Positions 10,001 to 18,241 of a stretch of DNA of 56,797 nt are shown here, one piece after another (within the stretch, counting starts at the first letter, position 1; every line of letters begins with the position of its first letter). The position numbers and the translations under genes are program-made. The notes beneath the pieces are model-generated. The model was given only the letters and a program-made list of their open reading frames with translations, did no database searches and was not told where the DNA came from. The stretch is from Gemmatimonadaceae bacterium (lineage in GTDB: Bacteria; Gemmatimonadota; Gemmatimonadetes; Gemmatimonadales; Gemmatimonadaceae), in contig JADYYN010000096.1 in the NCBI GenBank assembly GCA_020853635.1, positions 1-56,797 of the forward strand, given 5' to 3'.

Positions 10001-12787
10001 CGGCGTGAGCGTGCAAGTCGGTGCTGTGGCCGCTGTGACCACCGTGCAGGTGGTCACGGTGTCAGTGACCCACTCCCCGATCATCTGCGCGATGCCATCG
10101 CGCTCGCGCCGCACACGGTGCCATTCGCGACGGATCAATCGCGCGGTGACACGCACACCTGACTCATCCGTGCCGTCCGGACGGATCGCGCGCACGCTCA
10201 TGCGTTGCGCGTCGCCGGCGCGCCAGAACCAGCTATCGCCGGCGAGCTTCGCGCCCACATAGAACCGCGCGGGGTGCACGATCGCACTCGTGATCGCCCC
10301 GACCGACTGTCGGTTCACATCGGTCACCGCCGCAGCGACAACGAGCCGTGCGGCACCGCGCGCCTGCCGTTGCGGCACCTGCACGCGAATCGTTCGTGTC
10401 CCACTCGCATCGAGTGTGTCGACCCCACTCGCGAAGTTGCCGAGCTCAGAGCCGTTCGATTCGTCCCAGCCCCAGTCGTTGCGACCGATCATCCAACCGT
10501 CGGTGTTGGGGATGGTGAGATCCCAGGGCATGACCTCGTCGAGCCGCGCTTCCCAATTCACTGCCGCCATGCCCACCGGCGCGCCGAACAGGTATCGCGC
10601 CGAGATCTGCACCTGCGCCTCGGTACCGAGTACGCGCGGCGGCGGCGGCATGCCCACGTCGATCAGGAACTCGGGCGGCCGGAACTCGCCCACGCGGAAC
10701 GAGGTGCTCGCCACGCTGCGCCAGCGCCCACGACGCTTCATCTCGATGCTCACCGACTGCGTGCCCACCGCCGCCGACGCGGCGAGCGGCAGCTTCATCT
10801 CGGCGGTGCCGAAGGCGCTCAGTGTCACCGTGCGTGCGAGCGACTGTTCACCTTCGCGGTCGCGCACCACCCAGCGCATGGAATCGCCGGCCGCAGGTGA
10901 ACGCAGCGAACCCAGCGTACCTGCTCGCACGATCGCCTTGAGGTAGACCTCCTCACCTGGGCGATAGATCCCGCGCTCGGCGAACACGGCGCCGGCGAGC
11001 GGGAATCGTTCGTCACCCCACGCCGACGGAATACCGAACGTCCACGAGCTCAGATCCGGGTCGTAACCGTTCACCGCGACGATCGCGCGGTCGGCACCGA
11101 GTCGCACGGCGAGGTAGCCACCGTCCGCTTCGTCCGGCTGTTCTTCTTCATCGGTGGCGGGCGTCGCCAATGGTGCCGCGAACTCGCGCAGCGTGGCCAA
11201 GCCCTGCGCATCACTTCGCGCCGAGGCGATCGGCCGGCCCTGCGCGTTGTAAAGCAGCACCTCGGCGCCGGCACGTGGGCGCCCATCACTCACACCGGTT
11301 ACCCACACATAGCCTTCCTGCGTGCCGATGCGCGCCGTCACACCGATGTCCGTCACTTGCACCAGCGCGAGCGGCGCCTGCGAGAGCTTGGCGTCGGGCT
11401 TGAGACCGGTGCCGCTCACCTTCACCGCGTAGAGCGTGGGCGTACCCACCTGCGTTGCGTCAGGCACGGGCATCACCAAACCGGTGAGTGCCCCGCGGTC
11501 ACGCGTCGCGCGCACCGGAATGCGCCGCGTGGTCGCCTGCGCCGCGATCGAGTCCCACAACTCGCCGTAGCCCCAGGCGTAGCGCGTGAGGAACTGCGGC
11601 TCGAGCCGCACCGGCACCGGCGCGATGAGTGCGATCAACGTATCCGCATTGGCGTGTTCGATCGGCAGCGTGCGGAATCCCACGCGCTCCACCGTCTGCT
11701 TGCCGAACGGGAAGTTCACGTACGGCTCGAAGCCTGTCGTCGCGATCACGCGGCGCTGTGTGCTGCCTATCCGCTGGCCGAACACGTCGCGGATGAGGCT
11801 GTCCACCACGACAGTGTATCGCGTGCGGGGCGCATACTTGGCCTCGAGGCTCCACGACCGCTGCACCGCCGCTGAGTCGCGCACCGTGAACGCGATGGCG
11901 GGCACGATCGACACGCGCTTGAGTACTTCCGCGCCCGCGACGTTGTTGTTGAACTCGATGCGCAGCGGACCGCGCGGGCAGCCGGCGCCGCCGTAGCAGT
12001 CGCTCCCCACCACCTTCAGTGGCCCGTAGGTGCTGAACCCCCAGCGCTGCACCCCCGCATCCATCGACGCGGCGCTGATCTCATTTGGCACGCCGAGCGC
12101 GTGCTGACACCCGAGCGGCAACGGCGAACGCGGCAGCAGCGACACCACACGACGCAGTGAATCACGCGAGCTGTTGCGACTATATCCGCCGGCAGAGCGA
12201 TACTGCCATCCATCGTCGTCCGCGATCGCGCGCTGTCCGGCCACACGGAGATCGATGCGCTTCGGGACGCACGGTGCAAGCACTTCGACGAATGCCGACG
12301 ACGCGAGCTTCGCCGCATCGACGGCGGACGAGTAGATCACGTCGAAGCGCTGCGACGGCGTGGCCTGCGTGTAGTCCTGCCCTTCGCCAACCGGGTGTCC
12401 GGCGAGCAGCCGCGGTCCACGCACGCGGAACGTGAACGTCTCTGGCTCCGCGAGCTTCTCGCCATCCATTGCGACGAAGTCAGTCGTGACCGTCACCGAT
12501 ACGCGGGTATCGGGGGCGAACGGTCGCGCCGGGCGGAATCGCACGGTCACTGGGTCGCGCCATTCGTACTTGCCGGCGACTGCAGGCGTGATGCGTAGCA
12601 CCTTCGCGGGATCGACCGAACGCTCCAACGAGCCAGCCACCGGGCGATCGAAACTGACACTGATCTCAGCGTCGGGCTCGGCTTCGCCGGTGGGCGTGGT
12701 GCGGATCACGCGCAGCGGCGCGGAGCTCGTGGCGATGACCGTCGCGGCACCGGCCGCGAGGAGTGGCAGGAGGCGGGAGAGCGTCAT
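7073..12787 (-). CDS. Bacterial alpha-2-macroglobulin family protein (thioester type)
   Basis: 1904-residue secreted protein. A signal peptide (MTLSRLLPLLAAGAATVIA) has no lipobox Cys, unlike the lipoprotein ECAM of E. coli. MG-domain regions with the alpha-2-macroglobulin MG2 pattern (FAERGIYRPGEEVYLKA) precede the thioester motif YGCTEQ, with the reactive bond expected between Cys1397 and Gln1400. The helical thioester domain (GGIGYWGSGDWTSPWLSAY) and a C-terminal domain follow. Family members trap proteases covalently in the periplasm and protect the cell. The pairing with pbpC downstream supports this role. The ATG lies inside a 14-base perfect palindrome (12785-12798) and has no obvious ribosome site. 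A glycine-rich loop near 9270-9310 (GGGGGADGSE) may be the bait region, which is inference from its place in the chain. Confidence 0.93.
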   Translation of the reverse strand: MTLSRLLPLLAAGAATVIATSSAPLRVIRTTPTGEAEPDAEISVSFDRPVAGSLERSVDPAKVLRITPAVAGKYEWRDPVTVRFRPARPFAPDTRVSVTVTTDFVAMDGEKLAEPETFTFRVRGPRLLAGHPVGEGQDYTQATPSQRFDVIYSSAVDAAKLASSAFVEVLAPCVPKRIDLRVAGQRAIADDDGWQYRSAGGYSRNSSRDSLRRVVSLLPRSPLPLGCQHALGVPNEISAASMDAGVQRWGFSTYGPLKVVGSDCYGGAGCPRGPLRIEFNNNVAGAEVLKRVSIVPAIAFTVRDSAAVQRSWSLEAKYAPRTRYTVVVDSLIRDVFGQRIGSTQRRVIATTGFEPYVNFPFGKQTVERVGFRTLPIEHANADTLIALIAPVPVRLEPQFLTRYAWGYGELWDSIAAQATTRRIPVRATRDRGALTGLVMPVPDATQVGTPTLYAVKVSGTGLKPDAKLSQAPLALVQVTDIGVTARIGTQEGYVWVTGVSDGRPRAGAEVLLYNAQGRPIASARSDAQGLATLREFAAPLATPATDEEEQPDEADGGYLAVRLGADRAIVAVNGYDPDLSSWTFGIPSAWGDERFPLAGAVFAERGIYRPGEEVYLKAIVRAGTLGSLRSPAAGDSMRWVVRDREGEQSLARTVTLSAFGTAEMKLPLAASAAVGTQSVSIEMKRRGRWRSVASTSFRVGEFRPPEFLIDVGMPPPPRVLGTEAQVQISARYLFGAPVGMAAVNWEARLDEVMPWDLTIPNTDGWMIGRNDWGWDESNGSELGNFASGVDTLDASGTRTIRVQVPQRQARGAARLVVAAAVTDVNRQSVGAITSAIVHPARFYVGAKLAGDSWFWRAGDAQRMSVRAIRPDGTDESGVRVTARLIRREWHRVRRERDGIAQMIGEWVTDTVTTCTVVTAATAPTCTLTPAGGGVHKVVLSATDSEGREATTTFSRWVTGTGFVPWSDESQFKMDLYADKDRYNVGDTATVLLAAPFTDAEAWLTVEREQVIEQRRLRITSGSQTIKIPITEAHAPNAYVSVVMVRGRSAKPGTLDDPGRPTMRVGYVQLKVTPEVKRLRVALALSKPEYRPGDTAQVSLAVHDSRGRGQRAEVALWAVDEGVLSLTAYKTPNVMDLIYQPRALGLRLASNLVSVTPQVAEGEKGRRAPGGGGGADGSEVLRSRFKTTAFYLGTVMTDSLGAATAKAKLPDNLTTFRVMAVAVTSADRFGHAELPLLVTRPVVARPALPRFVRPGDTLFAGTVINRRDGRAVPVQVKSQSQGIKSVGPTDLTVTLAAGKGAESRFKFVAQPGDSATFRFDVRSGTDLDAVRVSVPVKPDYQARTQTIAGALRDTATIEFSLPAGIDPARSRIAITVGPTPISIARGIERQLRLYPYGCTEQISSQLLPMLALLRADGAMSDADKARMRSDVAKGLAILIGRQRADGGIGYWGSGDWTSPWLSAYAGTAIAEARELGIPVDSAPLARLTEYLRTSLREAPAQNPAALRDWYDSRWTRFADQISSVDVLSRLGQADVPAENELLRAAGLLRREDRLRLAEVVARRGAMNEARQLVAPIEASVKVEGRLASLPPDSLRWYFHSETREYAQMLTTLLAVNPRSALIGPLVERLALDQQRPFGSTQGMAATVRALAIFSRTAASQAPRSVVVRSGRRVVAGTTGPMRDTSVAIAPLLGGKNDETRPLRLTFAATGVSELPSFYHVTVTEVPLTPPVRPVESGIRVERWYEKFSDGTPVTSVMEGELVRVRIRVTSTNARRFVVLDDPLPAGLEAIDLSLRTETTLGGTPRQLDRDPNEEADTDDGRLDANYGLGRWDSGWWTPWDFREIRDDRVVYSAAVLWAGTWNVSYVARATTPGSFLRLPAQAEEMYNPGVNGRSDGGRFVVTEKK

Positions 12788-12798
12788 TCTATAGAATG
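12785..12798. repeat. Perfect 14-bp palindrome at the macroglobulin start codon
   Basis: CATTCTATAGAATG reads the same on both strands and contains the ATG of the macroglobulin gene on the minus strand. It is AT-rich in an otherwise GC-rich setting. It could be an operator or a small hairpin limiting translation start; the sequence alone does not decide. Confidence 0.4.
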
Positions 12799-12877
12799 CC
12801 GCCGCGGTCGCAGGGCGACAATAGCAGGGCTGTCACCTTCTGGCACCGCCGCCACACTCGGGAGGCACGGCGGTGTG

Positions 12878-13756
12878 CTACGGCGCCCGACGCAACCGCT
12901 CGATGTCCCGCAGGATCCCCTCCACCGTCGCCTCCACGATCACCCGCCCCTTCTCCCGAGTCGCTAAGGTCGCGTCGCCCCACACGCCAGTGGGCGAATA
13001 CGTCTTGCCGGTCCCCTGCACCCGCGACAGCCCACCGGTCCCCTGCGGCGCGTCGTCCTTCACGGCCTTCGACATGTCCACGCGCTCCGGGTACATGTAG
13101 AGCATCGCCGACGTCTCCGACTCATCCGCGTGGGTCCCGCGCACCTGCTGCGACACCCGCTTCTCGGCCTCGCCGGCCACCTCAAGTATGTTCGTGTACT
13201 CGAACCGGATGCCCTCGGCGCGCAGGATCTCCGCGGCCGCAGCCAGCGGACGTGCCGTCGAGACGCCGGTGTTGAGCACGTAGAACCGCTTCGGCCCGTA
13301 CGCGGCGAGACTGCGCACCACATCCACCACCAGATCACGCGCGGTCTCGAATCGCAGATGCGTCGAGCCCGGATACTCCACGAAGCTCGGATAGAAGTGG
13401 TAGTTGATCGTCGGTGCGATGATGACGTCTGCCGCCTTCAGCACGCGCCCCCGGTAGTACTCCGCCAGCATGCGGTCGTTGTCGAGCCGGAGATGCGGGC
13501 CGTGCTCCTTCGCCTCAGCACCGAGAGGAATGACGATCACCGCGTCGGGAGTGAGCAGGCGCTCGGCTTCCACCCAGGTGAGGTCGCCCAGCACCGTGCC
13601 GCGCGGTGCATTCTGTACGGCGCCCTGAATGAGGCCGCCGGTGGTGCGCTGGGCCTGGAGCGGCACCGACGCGGCAAAGGCAGACGCGACGCCGGCGACC
13701 GCGGCGATCGCGCGTCGTGGCATCCCGAACGTGAGGCGAACCGGTCCGAACCGCAT
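12878..13756 (-). CDS. Creatininase family protein with signal peptide
   Basis: 292-residue member of the creatininase/creatinine amidohydrolase family, metal-dependent amidohydrolases. The core metal-site signature is IPLGAEAKEHGPHLRLDND, followed by a Tyr/His-rich strand (PTINYHFYPSF), the loop GTHADESETSAMLYM with its conserved His-Ala-(Asp/Gly)-Glu, and the segment YSPTGVWGDATLAT. A hydrophobic leader ending ASAFAASVPLQAQ predicts export, unusual for creatininase itself, so the natural substrate is uncertain. A 90-base gap separates it from the downstream macroglobulin gene, and it is divergent from proline dehydrogenase. Confidence 0.85.
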   Translation of the reverse strand: MRFGPVRLTFGMPRRAIAAVAGVASAFAASVPLQAQRTTGGLIQGAVQNAPRGTVLGDLTWVEAERLLTPDAVIVIPLGAEAKEHGPHLRLDNDRMLAEYYRGRVLKAADVIIAPTINYHFYPSFVEYPGSTHLRFETARDLVVDVVRSLAAYGPKRFYVLNTGVSTARPLAAAAEILRAEGIRFEYTNILEVAGEAEKRVSQQVRGTHADESETSAMLYMYPERVDMSKAVKDDAPQGTGGLSRVQGTGKTYSPTGVWGDATLATREKGRVIVEATVEGILRDIERLRRAP

Positions 13757-13916
13757 CGACTTCTCCTAGAGAGCGGACCCCGCGAAGATGCGCCCCGCGC
13801 ACCGCCGACACCACCCCCGGCGTTTGACCCTGACCGCCCGCCCCCGTCATCTTTCAGGGCGCGACATGCCGCAGACCCTGCGGTGCTGGCGCCTTCCCCC
13901 CGACTCAACACTCCCG

Positions 13917-14843
13917 ATGCCGATCGGCCGTTCCATCCTGCTCGCCGCTGCCAAGAGCGAAGCGCTCAACTCGTTCGCACTCAAGAGCCGCGTCGTGAAG
14001 CGCGCGACCAAGGCGTTCATGCCGGGCGAGAAGCCCGAGGACGCCCTCAACGCCGGCGCCGAACTCGTGAAGGATGGTCGCAAGATCATCTACACCAAGC
14101 TCGGCGAAGCGCTCACGCAGCTCGCCGACGCCGACAAGGTGCGCGATCACTACCTGTGGCTGTTCGATCAGATCAAGACGCGCGGCCTCCCCGCTCACGT
14201 GAGCATCAAGCCCACGCAGCTCGGCCTGGACCAGTCGGAGTCGGCCTGCCTTGCGCACTGCCTCGCGCTCGCCGCCAAGGCTGAGTCGGTGGGATCGGCG
14301 CTGTGGCTCGACATGGAAGACTCCACTTACGTCGACCGCACACTCAAGCTCTACGAAGCGGTGAAGGCGAAGCACCCGAGCACCGGACTCGCGCTGCAGT
14401 CGTATCTGTTCCGTACGCCCAAGGACTTGGAGCGTCTGCGTCCGCTCAAGCCGGTGATCCGCCTGGTGAAGGGCGCGTACGCCGAGCCGGCGACCGTCGC
14501 GTTCCCCAAGAAGTCCGACACCGACGAGGCGTACTATCAGATCGCGAGCACCATGCTCGAGATGGCGACCACGGGCGAATGCACGCCCATCCTCGGCACG
14601 CATGACATGCCGCTCATCGGTCGCATCATCGCGCGTGCGAACGAGCTCAAGCTCGCGAAGGGGCGCTACGAGGTGCACATGCTCTACGGCATCCGCAGCA
14701 GGGAGCAGCAGCGCCTGCGCGCCGAGGGGCACGCGGTCACCGTGCTGGTGAGCTACGGTGATGCGTGGTATCGCTGGTACATGAGGCGATTGGCGGAGCG
14801 GCCGGCGAATGTGTGGTTCGTGGCCAAGTCGATCTTCGGGTGA
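13917..14843 (+). CDS. Proline dehydrogenase (monofunctional, FAD-dependent)
   Basis: 308-residue single-domain PRODH that oxidises proline to pyrroline-5-carboxylate. The (beta/alpha)8 barrel shows family motifs HVSIKPTQLGLD, DMEDSTYVDRTL, RLVKGAYAEPATVAFPKK, GTHDMPLI, the LYGIR stretch, and the substrate-binding end YGDAWYRWYMRRLAERPAN. The ATG at 13917 begins MPIGRSILLAAAKSEAL, the expected family N-terminus; earlier in-frame starts add residues without homology. No pyrroline-5-carboxylate dehydrogenase gene is adjacent; the nearest candidate by family is the aldehyde dehydrogenase homologue at 33368, which lacks the catalytic Cys. A strong hairpin terminator follows directly. Confidence 0.93.
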   Translation: MPIGRSILLAAAKSEALNSFALKSRVVKRATKAFMPGEKPEDALNAGAELVKDGRKIIYTKLGEALTQLADADKVRDHYLWLFDQIKTRGLPAHVSIKPTQLGLDQSESACLAHCLALAAKAESVGSALWLDMEDSTYVDRTLKLYEAVKAKHPSTGLALQSYLFRTPKDLERLRPLKPVIRLVKGAYAEPATVAFPKKSDTDEAYYQIASTMLEMATTGECTPILGTHDMPLIGRIIARANELKLAKGRYEVHMLYGIRSREQQRLRAEGHAVTVLVSYGDAWYRWYMRRLAERPANVWFVAKSIFG

Positions 14844-14850
14844 ATCAAGA

Positions 14851-14876
14851 CGCCCGGTCTCGTGAGAGACCGGGCG
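14851..14876. terminator. Hairpin terminator between convergent genes
   Basis: A perfect 11-bp stem (CGCCCGGTCTC / GAGACCGGGCG) with a GTGA loop fills the short gap between the stop of proline dehydrogenase and the stop of the hybrid kinase gene. Its position suits termination for both strands. A T-rich tail is weak (TTCGTTC on the plus strand). Confidence 0.75.
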
Positions 14877-14881
14877 TTCGT

Positions 14882-16087
14882 TCAACTGGCCCGGGCGAGT
14901 GCGCCGCGTGTGGGGCGCACGGCTGACTGTGGCATCGGCAGCTCCACCCGGAACGTCGCGCCGTTCGGCGCCTCGTGGTCGAGCGAGAACTCGCCGTTGA
15001 GGGCATCGACGGCCATCGCGACGAACGCGAGCGGTAGCCCGATCTCCGTGGCGGTCTGTTCCCCGCGCAGCGGGGCCGGCGCGCGAGCGACCTGCTCGCG
15101 CATCTCCTCCGTGACCTCGCCACCGAAGTCCATCACGGTGAAGCGCACCAGCGGCGGCGTCTGCGCCGTCATGCGGAGGATCACCGAGCTGCCGCGCGGC
15201 GCGCGCTTGAGCGAGAGCGCCAACAGGTTGTCGAGCACCCGTCGCAGCATCGCGCGGTCGAACCGCACGCGCAGCGGCAGTTCGGGCGTGTGCACCACCA
15301 ACTGCACCTGCTTGGTGTCGGCGATGAACTGCTGTGCCGCCACACACTCCTGCACGACCTCGTGCGGATCGCCGTCCTCGAGGTCGGGGATGAGGATGCC
15401 GACATCGAGCTTGGAGAAGCGACCGAGCGTATCGAGGATGCTCTCGATGCGTTGCGCGGCGCCCTGCAGAAGCTGCACACGACGACGGGCGTCGGGCGAA
15501 AGTGAATCAGTCGCGAGCAGGTCGGCCGCAAGCATCACCGTCGCGAGCGGATTGCCGAGGTCGTGCACGGTCATCGACGCCATGTCCTGGCGCACGCGGA
15601 GTGCGGTCTCGAGCGCGGTGATCGCTTCGTCCGGCGGGATCGCCGAGGCCGGGCGAGGATAGTCCGTCGCCTCGCGCGGGATCGGCGTGGCCGATGCCGC
15701 TTCGATGATCGGGGCCACACCGGAGCGGATCGCGAGCAACTTGGCTTCGAGCACACCACGATCGAGCGGCAGGCGTACCAGGTCGCGCACACCGGCGCGC
15801 AGCGCACGACGCCGCGTCTCGATGTCCTCCGCGGTGAGCATGAGCATCGCCGGGATGTGTTTCCACGCCGGATGCGTCGCGAGGCGCTCGACGAGCGAGA
15901 ATCCGTCGATCCCGCGCAGCGCAGCGTCGACGAGGATCACATCCGGGAGATGATGTTCGAGCCGGTCGAAGAGGTCGAGCCCGTCGGCGACGTGTTCCGT
16001 CCGCATGCCGATCGCGGCGGCCACACCTTCGACCGCGTGGTACGCCCCGAGCTCATCATCGACCACCCACACCACCTCGCGCCGCAT
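14882..16087 (-). CDS. Response regulator receiver / histidine kinase hybrid
   Basis: 401-residue soluble protein. An N-terminal receiver domain (about 1-125) has the acidic pair in VVDDE, the phospho-acceptor Asp in VILVDAALRG and the Thr in MLMLTAED; the usual invariant Lys is an Arg (VRLPLD). A HisKA-type helix follows with the His in MTVHDLGNPLATV. The ATP-binding half is degenerate: the N-box is LDNLLALSL, the G1 box reads MDFGGEV instead of DxGxG, and the later glycine box is EIGLPLAFV. ATP binding may be lost or altered. The ATG at 16087 has a GGAG site and begins directly with the receiver; an upstream ATG at 16147 adds 20 residues without homology. Confidence 0.8.
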   Translation of the reverse strand: MRREVVWVVDDELGAYHAVEGVAAAIGMRTEHVADGLDLFDRLEHHLPDVILVDAALRGIDGFSLVERLATHPAWKHIPAMLMLTAEDIETRRRALRAGVRDLVRLPLDRGVLEAKLLAIRSGVAPIIEAASATPIPREATDYPRPASAIPPDEAITALETALRVRQDMASMTVHDLGNPLATVMLAADLLATDSLSPDARRRVQLLQGAAQRIESILDTLGRFSKLDVGILIPDLEDGDPHEVVQECVAAQQFIADTKQVQLVVHTPELPLRVRFDRAMLRRVLDNLLALSLKRAPRGSSVILRMTAQTPPLVRFTVMDFGGEVTEEMREQVARAPAPLRGEQTATEIGLPLAFVAMAVDALNGEFSLDHEAPNGATFRVELPMPQSAVRPTRGALARAS

Positions 16088-16337
16088 CGCATCTCCATTC
16101 CAGTTGTCGCCCGTCGGTGAGCGATGCACGGAATGAAAACGCGACACTGACGCGTTTCCAGTCAGCCGATACAGAGTGATATGGCCGCCGGAGCATCACG
16201 AAGTGTTAATCCACCCGTTCACGAACCCTCATCTCCCCGCAATCACGACGCAGGGTGGACACCCGATCTTCTGACCAAGCACTCGACGCGACGTGGCGGC
16301 GAGCACTGCAGGTTCACCGAGCAACGAGAGGTGTCCC

Positions 16338-17054
16338 ATGCTGGGTCAGCTATTGGAGTCGCGTCCGCAGCGCACACGGGCGACCGGTGCCGCGGTCTTC
16401 AGTGCGGTGATGCATGTGGCGATCATCGGGACGGCGATCGCGGCAACGGTCACGGGCCCGCGTGACGAGCCCGAGCGGATCGTGCCGCAGGACATCGTCT
16501 ATCTGCCCCCTGCTCCTCCAGCGCCGGCCGTGAGTGCGCCTGTAGCGCCGAGCGAGCCTGCGGCACCGGATGCGCCTGCCACACCCGTCGAACCCAACGT
16601 CGTCCTGCCGCCGCTCGAGGTGCCCGTAGGCCTGCCGCCAATTCCGACTGTCTCGACGCCCATACTCGGCGAGGCGGTGATCGGCACGCGCGTGACCGGT
16701 GGCATCCCCGGCGGCACCGGTGACTCCACGACCAACGGATTTCTCCCTACCACCGCATTCGGTAGCGACGAAGTGGAGAAGGTCGCCCGCGTGCTCGGCA
16801 CGCAGAAACAGCCGCGCTATCCCGAGATCCTGCGTCAGCAGAAGCTCGAGGGCAGCGTGCTCGCGAGTTACGTGGTCGGCACCGACGGCCGTGTAGAGGC
16901 CGAGTCGTTCCGCGCGGTCGATGGCACCCATCCGCTGTTCGAGGTCGCGGTGAAGCAGGCATTGCTCGGCACGCGGTTCAGGCCGGCGGAGGTCGGTGGC
17001 AAGAAGGTGCGTCAGCTCATCGAGCAGCGGTTCGTGTTCTCACTCACCCGCTGA
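16338..17054 (+). CDS. TonB family energy transducer-like protein
   Basis: 238-residue protein with one N-terminal membrane helix (AAVFSAVMHVAIIGTAIAATV), a long Pro/Ala-rich periplasmic spacer (PPAPPAPAVSAPVAPSEPAAPD and onward) and a C-terminal TonB domain (about residues 155-238). The domain has the typical QPRYPEILRQQKLEGSVLAS, DGRVEAESFRAVDG and FRPAEVGGKKVRQLIEQRF. TonB proteins couple the proton motive force to outer-membrane receptors through ExbB/ExbD, neither of which is nearby. The ATG at 16338 has a GAGAGG site upstream; an earlier in-frame ATG adds 15 residues before the natural N-terminus. It is divergent from the hybrid kinase across 250 bases in which no other gene is seen. 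Confidence 0.85.
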   Translation: MLGQLLESRPQRTRATGAAVFSAVMHVAIIGTAIAATVTGPRDEPERIVPQDIVYLPPAPPAPAVSAPVAPSEPAAPDAPATPVEPNVVLPPLEVPVGLPPIPTVSTPILGEAVIGTRVTGGIPGGTGDSTTNGFLPTTAFGSDEVEKVARVLGTQKQPRYPEILRQQKLEGSVLASYVVGTDGRVEAESFRAVDGTHPLFEVAVKQALLGTRFRPAEVGGKKVRQLIEQRFVFSLTR

Positions 17055-17072
17055 TGGCGCTACATTCGGCGG

Positions 17073-17450
17073 ATGACCACTCCATCCGCCGTCACCTTCT
17101 CGCGCTGGGAGGACATCCAGCGCGAGAAGGTCACCGACCAGATCTCGCGCCGGCTGATCACCGGGCAGGACATCATGCTCGCGCACGTGTTCCTCGCCAA
17201 GGGCGCGGTGGTGCCCAAGCATCAGCATCACAACGAGCAGTTCACGTACATCCTCGAGGGCGCGCTGCGCTTCTGGATCGGTGATGACCAGCAACAGGTG
17301 GTCGATGTGCGCGCGGGCGAAGTGCTGCACATCCCGTCCAACGTGTGGCACAAGGCCGAGGCGCTCGAGGACACGCTCGACATGGACATTTTCAGCCCGC
17401 CGCGCGCCGACTGGCTGAACCACACGGATACCTACTTCCACCAGAAGTAG
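17073..17450 (+). CDS. Cupin domain protein (KdgF/RemF-like)
   Basis: 125-residue single-domain cupin. Motif 1 carries the metal ligands in PKHQHHNEQFTYILEGALRF (two His, a Glu) and motif 2 the last His in GEVLHIPSNVWHKAEA. The overall layout resembles KdgF-type cupins, which linearise 4,5-unsaturated uronates. The gene ends two bases before the start of the SDR gene, so the two form an operon. A cupin-SDR pair is what uronate or sugar-acid degradation clusters contain, but no lyase or transporter for such a pathway lies nearby, so the substrate stays open. Confidence 0.85.
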   Translation: MTTPSAVTFSRWEDIQREKVTDQISRRLITGQDIMLAHVFLAKGAVVPKHQHHNEQFTYILEGALRFWIGDDQQQVVDVRAGEVLHIPSNVWHKAEALEDTLDMDIFSPPRADWLNHTDTYFHQK

Positions 17451-17452
17451 CC

Positions 17453-18241
17453 GTGGATCTCGGACTGCAGGGTCGTACCGCGTTCGTCGCCGCCTCGAGT
17501 CAGGGGCTCGGCCGCGCTATCGCCGAGGCGTTGGCGGCGGAGGGAGTGCGGCTGGCGCTCTGCGCGCGCACAGAGCGTATCAAGGCCGTCGCGAGCGAGA
17601 TCGCAGCGAAGTACCAGGTACAGACGATGGGTGTCGTCGCCGACGTCTCGGTGCTGCAGGACGTCTCGCGCGCCGTGGAGTTGGCGGCGGAGGCGTTCGG
17701 GGCGATCGACATCCTCGTGACCAACGCCGGCGGTCCGCCGCCGGGGCCGTTCGAGTCGCACGGCGCCGAGGCGTGGCAACACGCCGTCGATCTCAACCTG
17801 ATGAGTGTGGTGAATCTCTGTCGTGCGGTGGTGCCGGGCATGAAGGAGCGTCGCTGGGGGCGCATCCTCAATGTGACGTCGATCGCGGTGAAGCAACCGG
17901 TGGATGGCTTGATCCTCTCCAACAGCGTGCGCGCCGCGGTGACGGGTTTCGCGCGCACGCTCGCGAACGAAGTGGCGCCGTTCAACATCACGGTGAACAA
18001 CCTGTTGCCGGGCTACACGCGCACCGAACGGCTGGTGAAGCTCGCCGACAACATCGCGACGACGAAGGGCATCACCAGCGACGCGGCGTACGCCGCGTGG
18101 GAGCATCAGATCCCGATGGGTCGCGTGGGTGAGCCGGAGGAGTTCGCGGCGTTGGCGGCGTTCCTGGCGAGTGAGCGCGCGGGGTATATCACCGCGCAGA
18201 ACATCGCGGTGGATGGGGGGTGGATCAAAGGGTTGGTGTAG
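17453..18241 (+). CDS. SDR family oxidoreductase, atypical active site
   Basis: 262-residue short-chain dehydrogenase/reductase. The nucleotide-binding loop is AASSQGLGRAIAEAL instead of TGxxxGxG, followed by CARTER, the NAG motif in LVTNAGGPPPG and the catalytic Ser in ILNVTSIA. The YxxxK motif is missing: the aligned segment is LSNSVRAAV, with Ser/Asn and Arg in place of Tyr and Lys. The C-terminus IAVDGGWIKGL is canonical. This matches the BKR-like SDR subgroup known for an imperfect cofactor motif and tetrad, so the gene is probably functional rather than decayed. GTG at 17453 is the only start that fits the family N-terminus, two bases after the cupin stop. Its last 17 bases overlap the convergent MarR gene. 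Confidence 0.85.
   Translation: MDLGLQGRTAFVAASSQGLGRAIAEALAAEGVRLALCARTERIKAVASEIAAKYQVQTMGVVADVSVLQDVSRAVELAAEAFGAIDILVTNAGGPPPGPFESHGAEAWQHAVDLNLMSVVNLCRAVVPGMKERRWGRILNVTSIAVKQPVDGLILSNSVRAAVTGFARTLANEVAPFNITVNNLLPGYTRTERLVKLADNIATTKGITSDAAYAAWEHQIPMGRVGEPEEFAALAAFLASERAGYITAQNIAVDGGWIKGLV

Noticed and set aside
16498-16660. Pro/Ala-rich stretch as a tandem repeat element
   Set aside because: It is the normal periplasmic spacer of a TonB protein.
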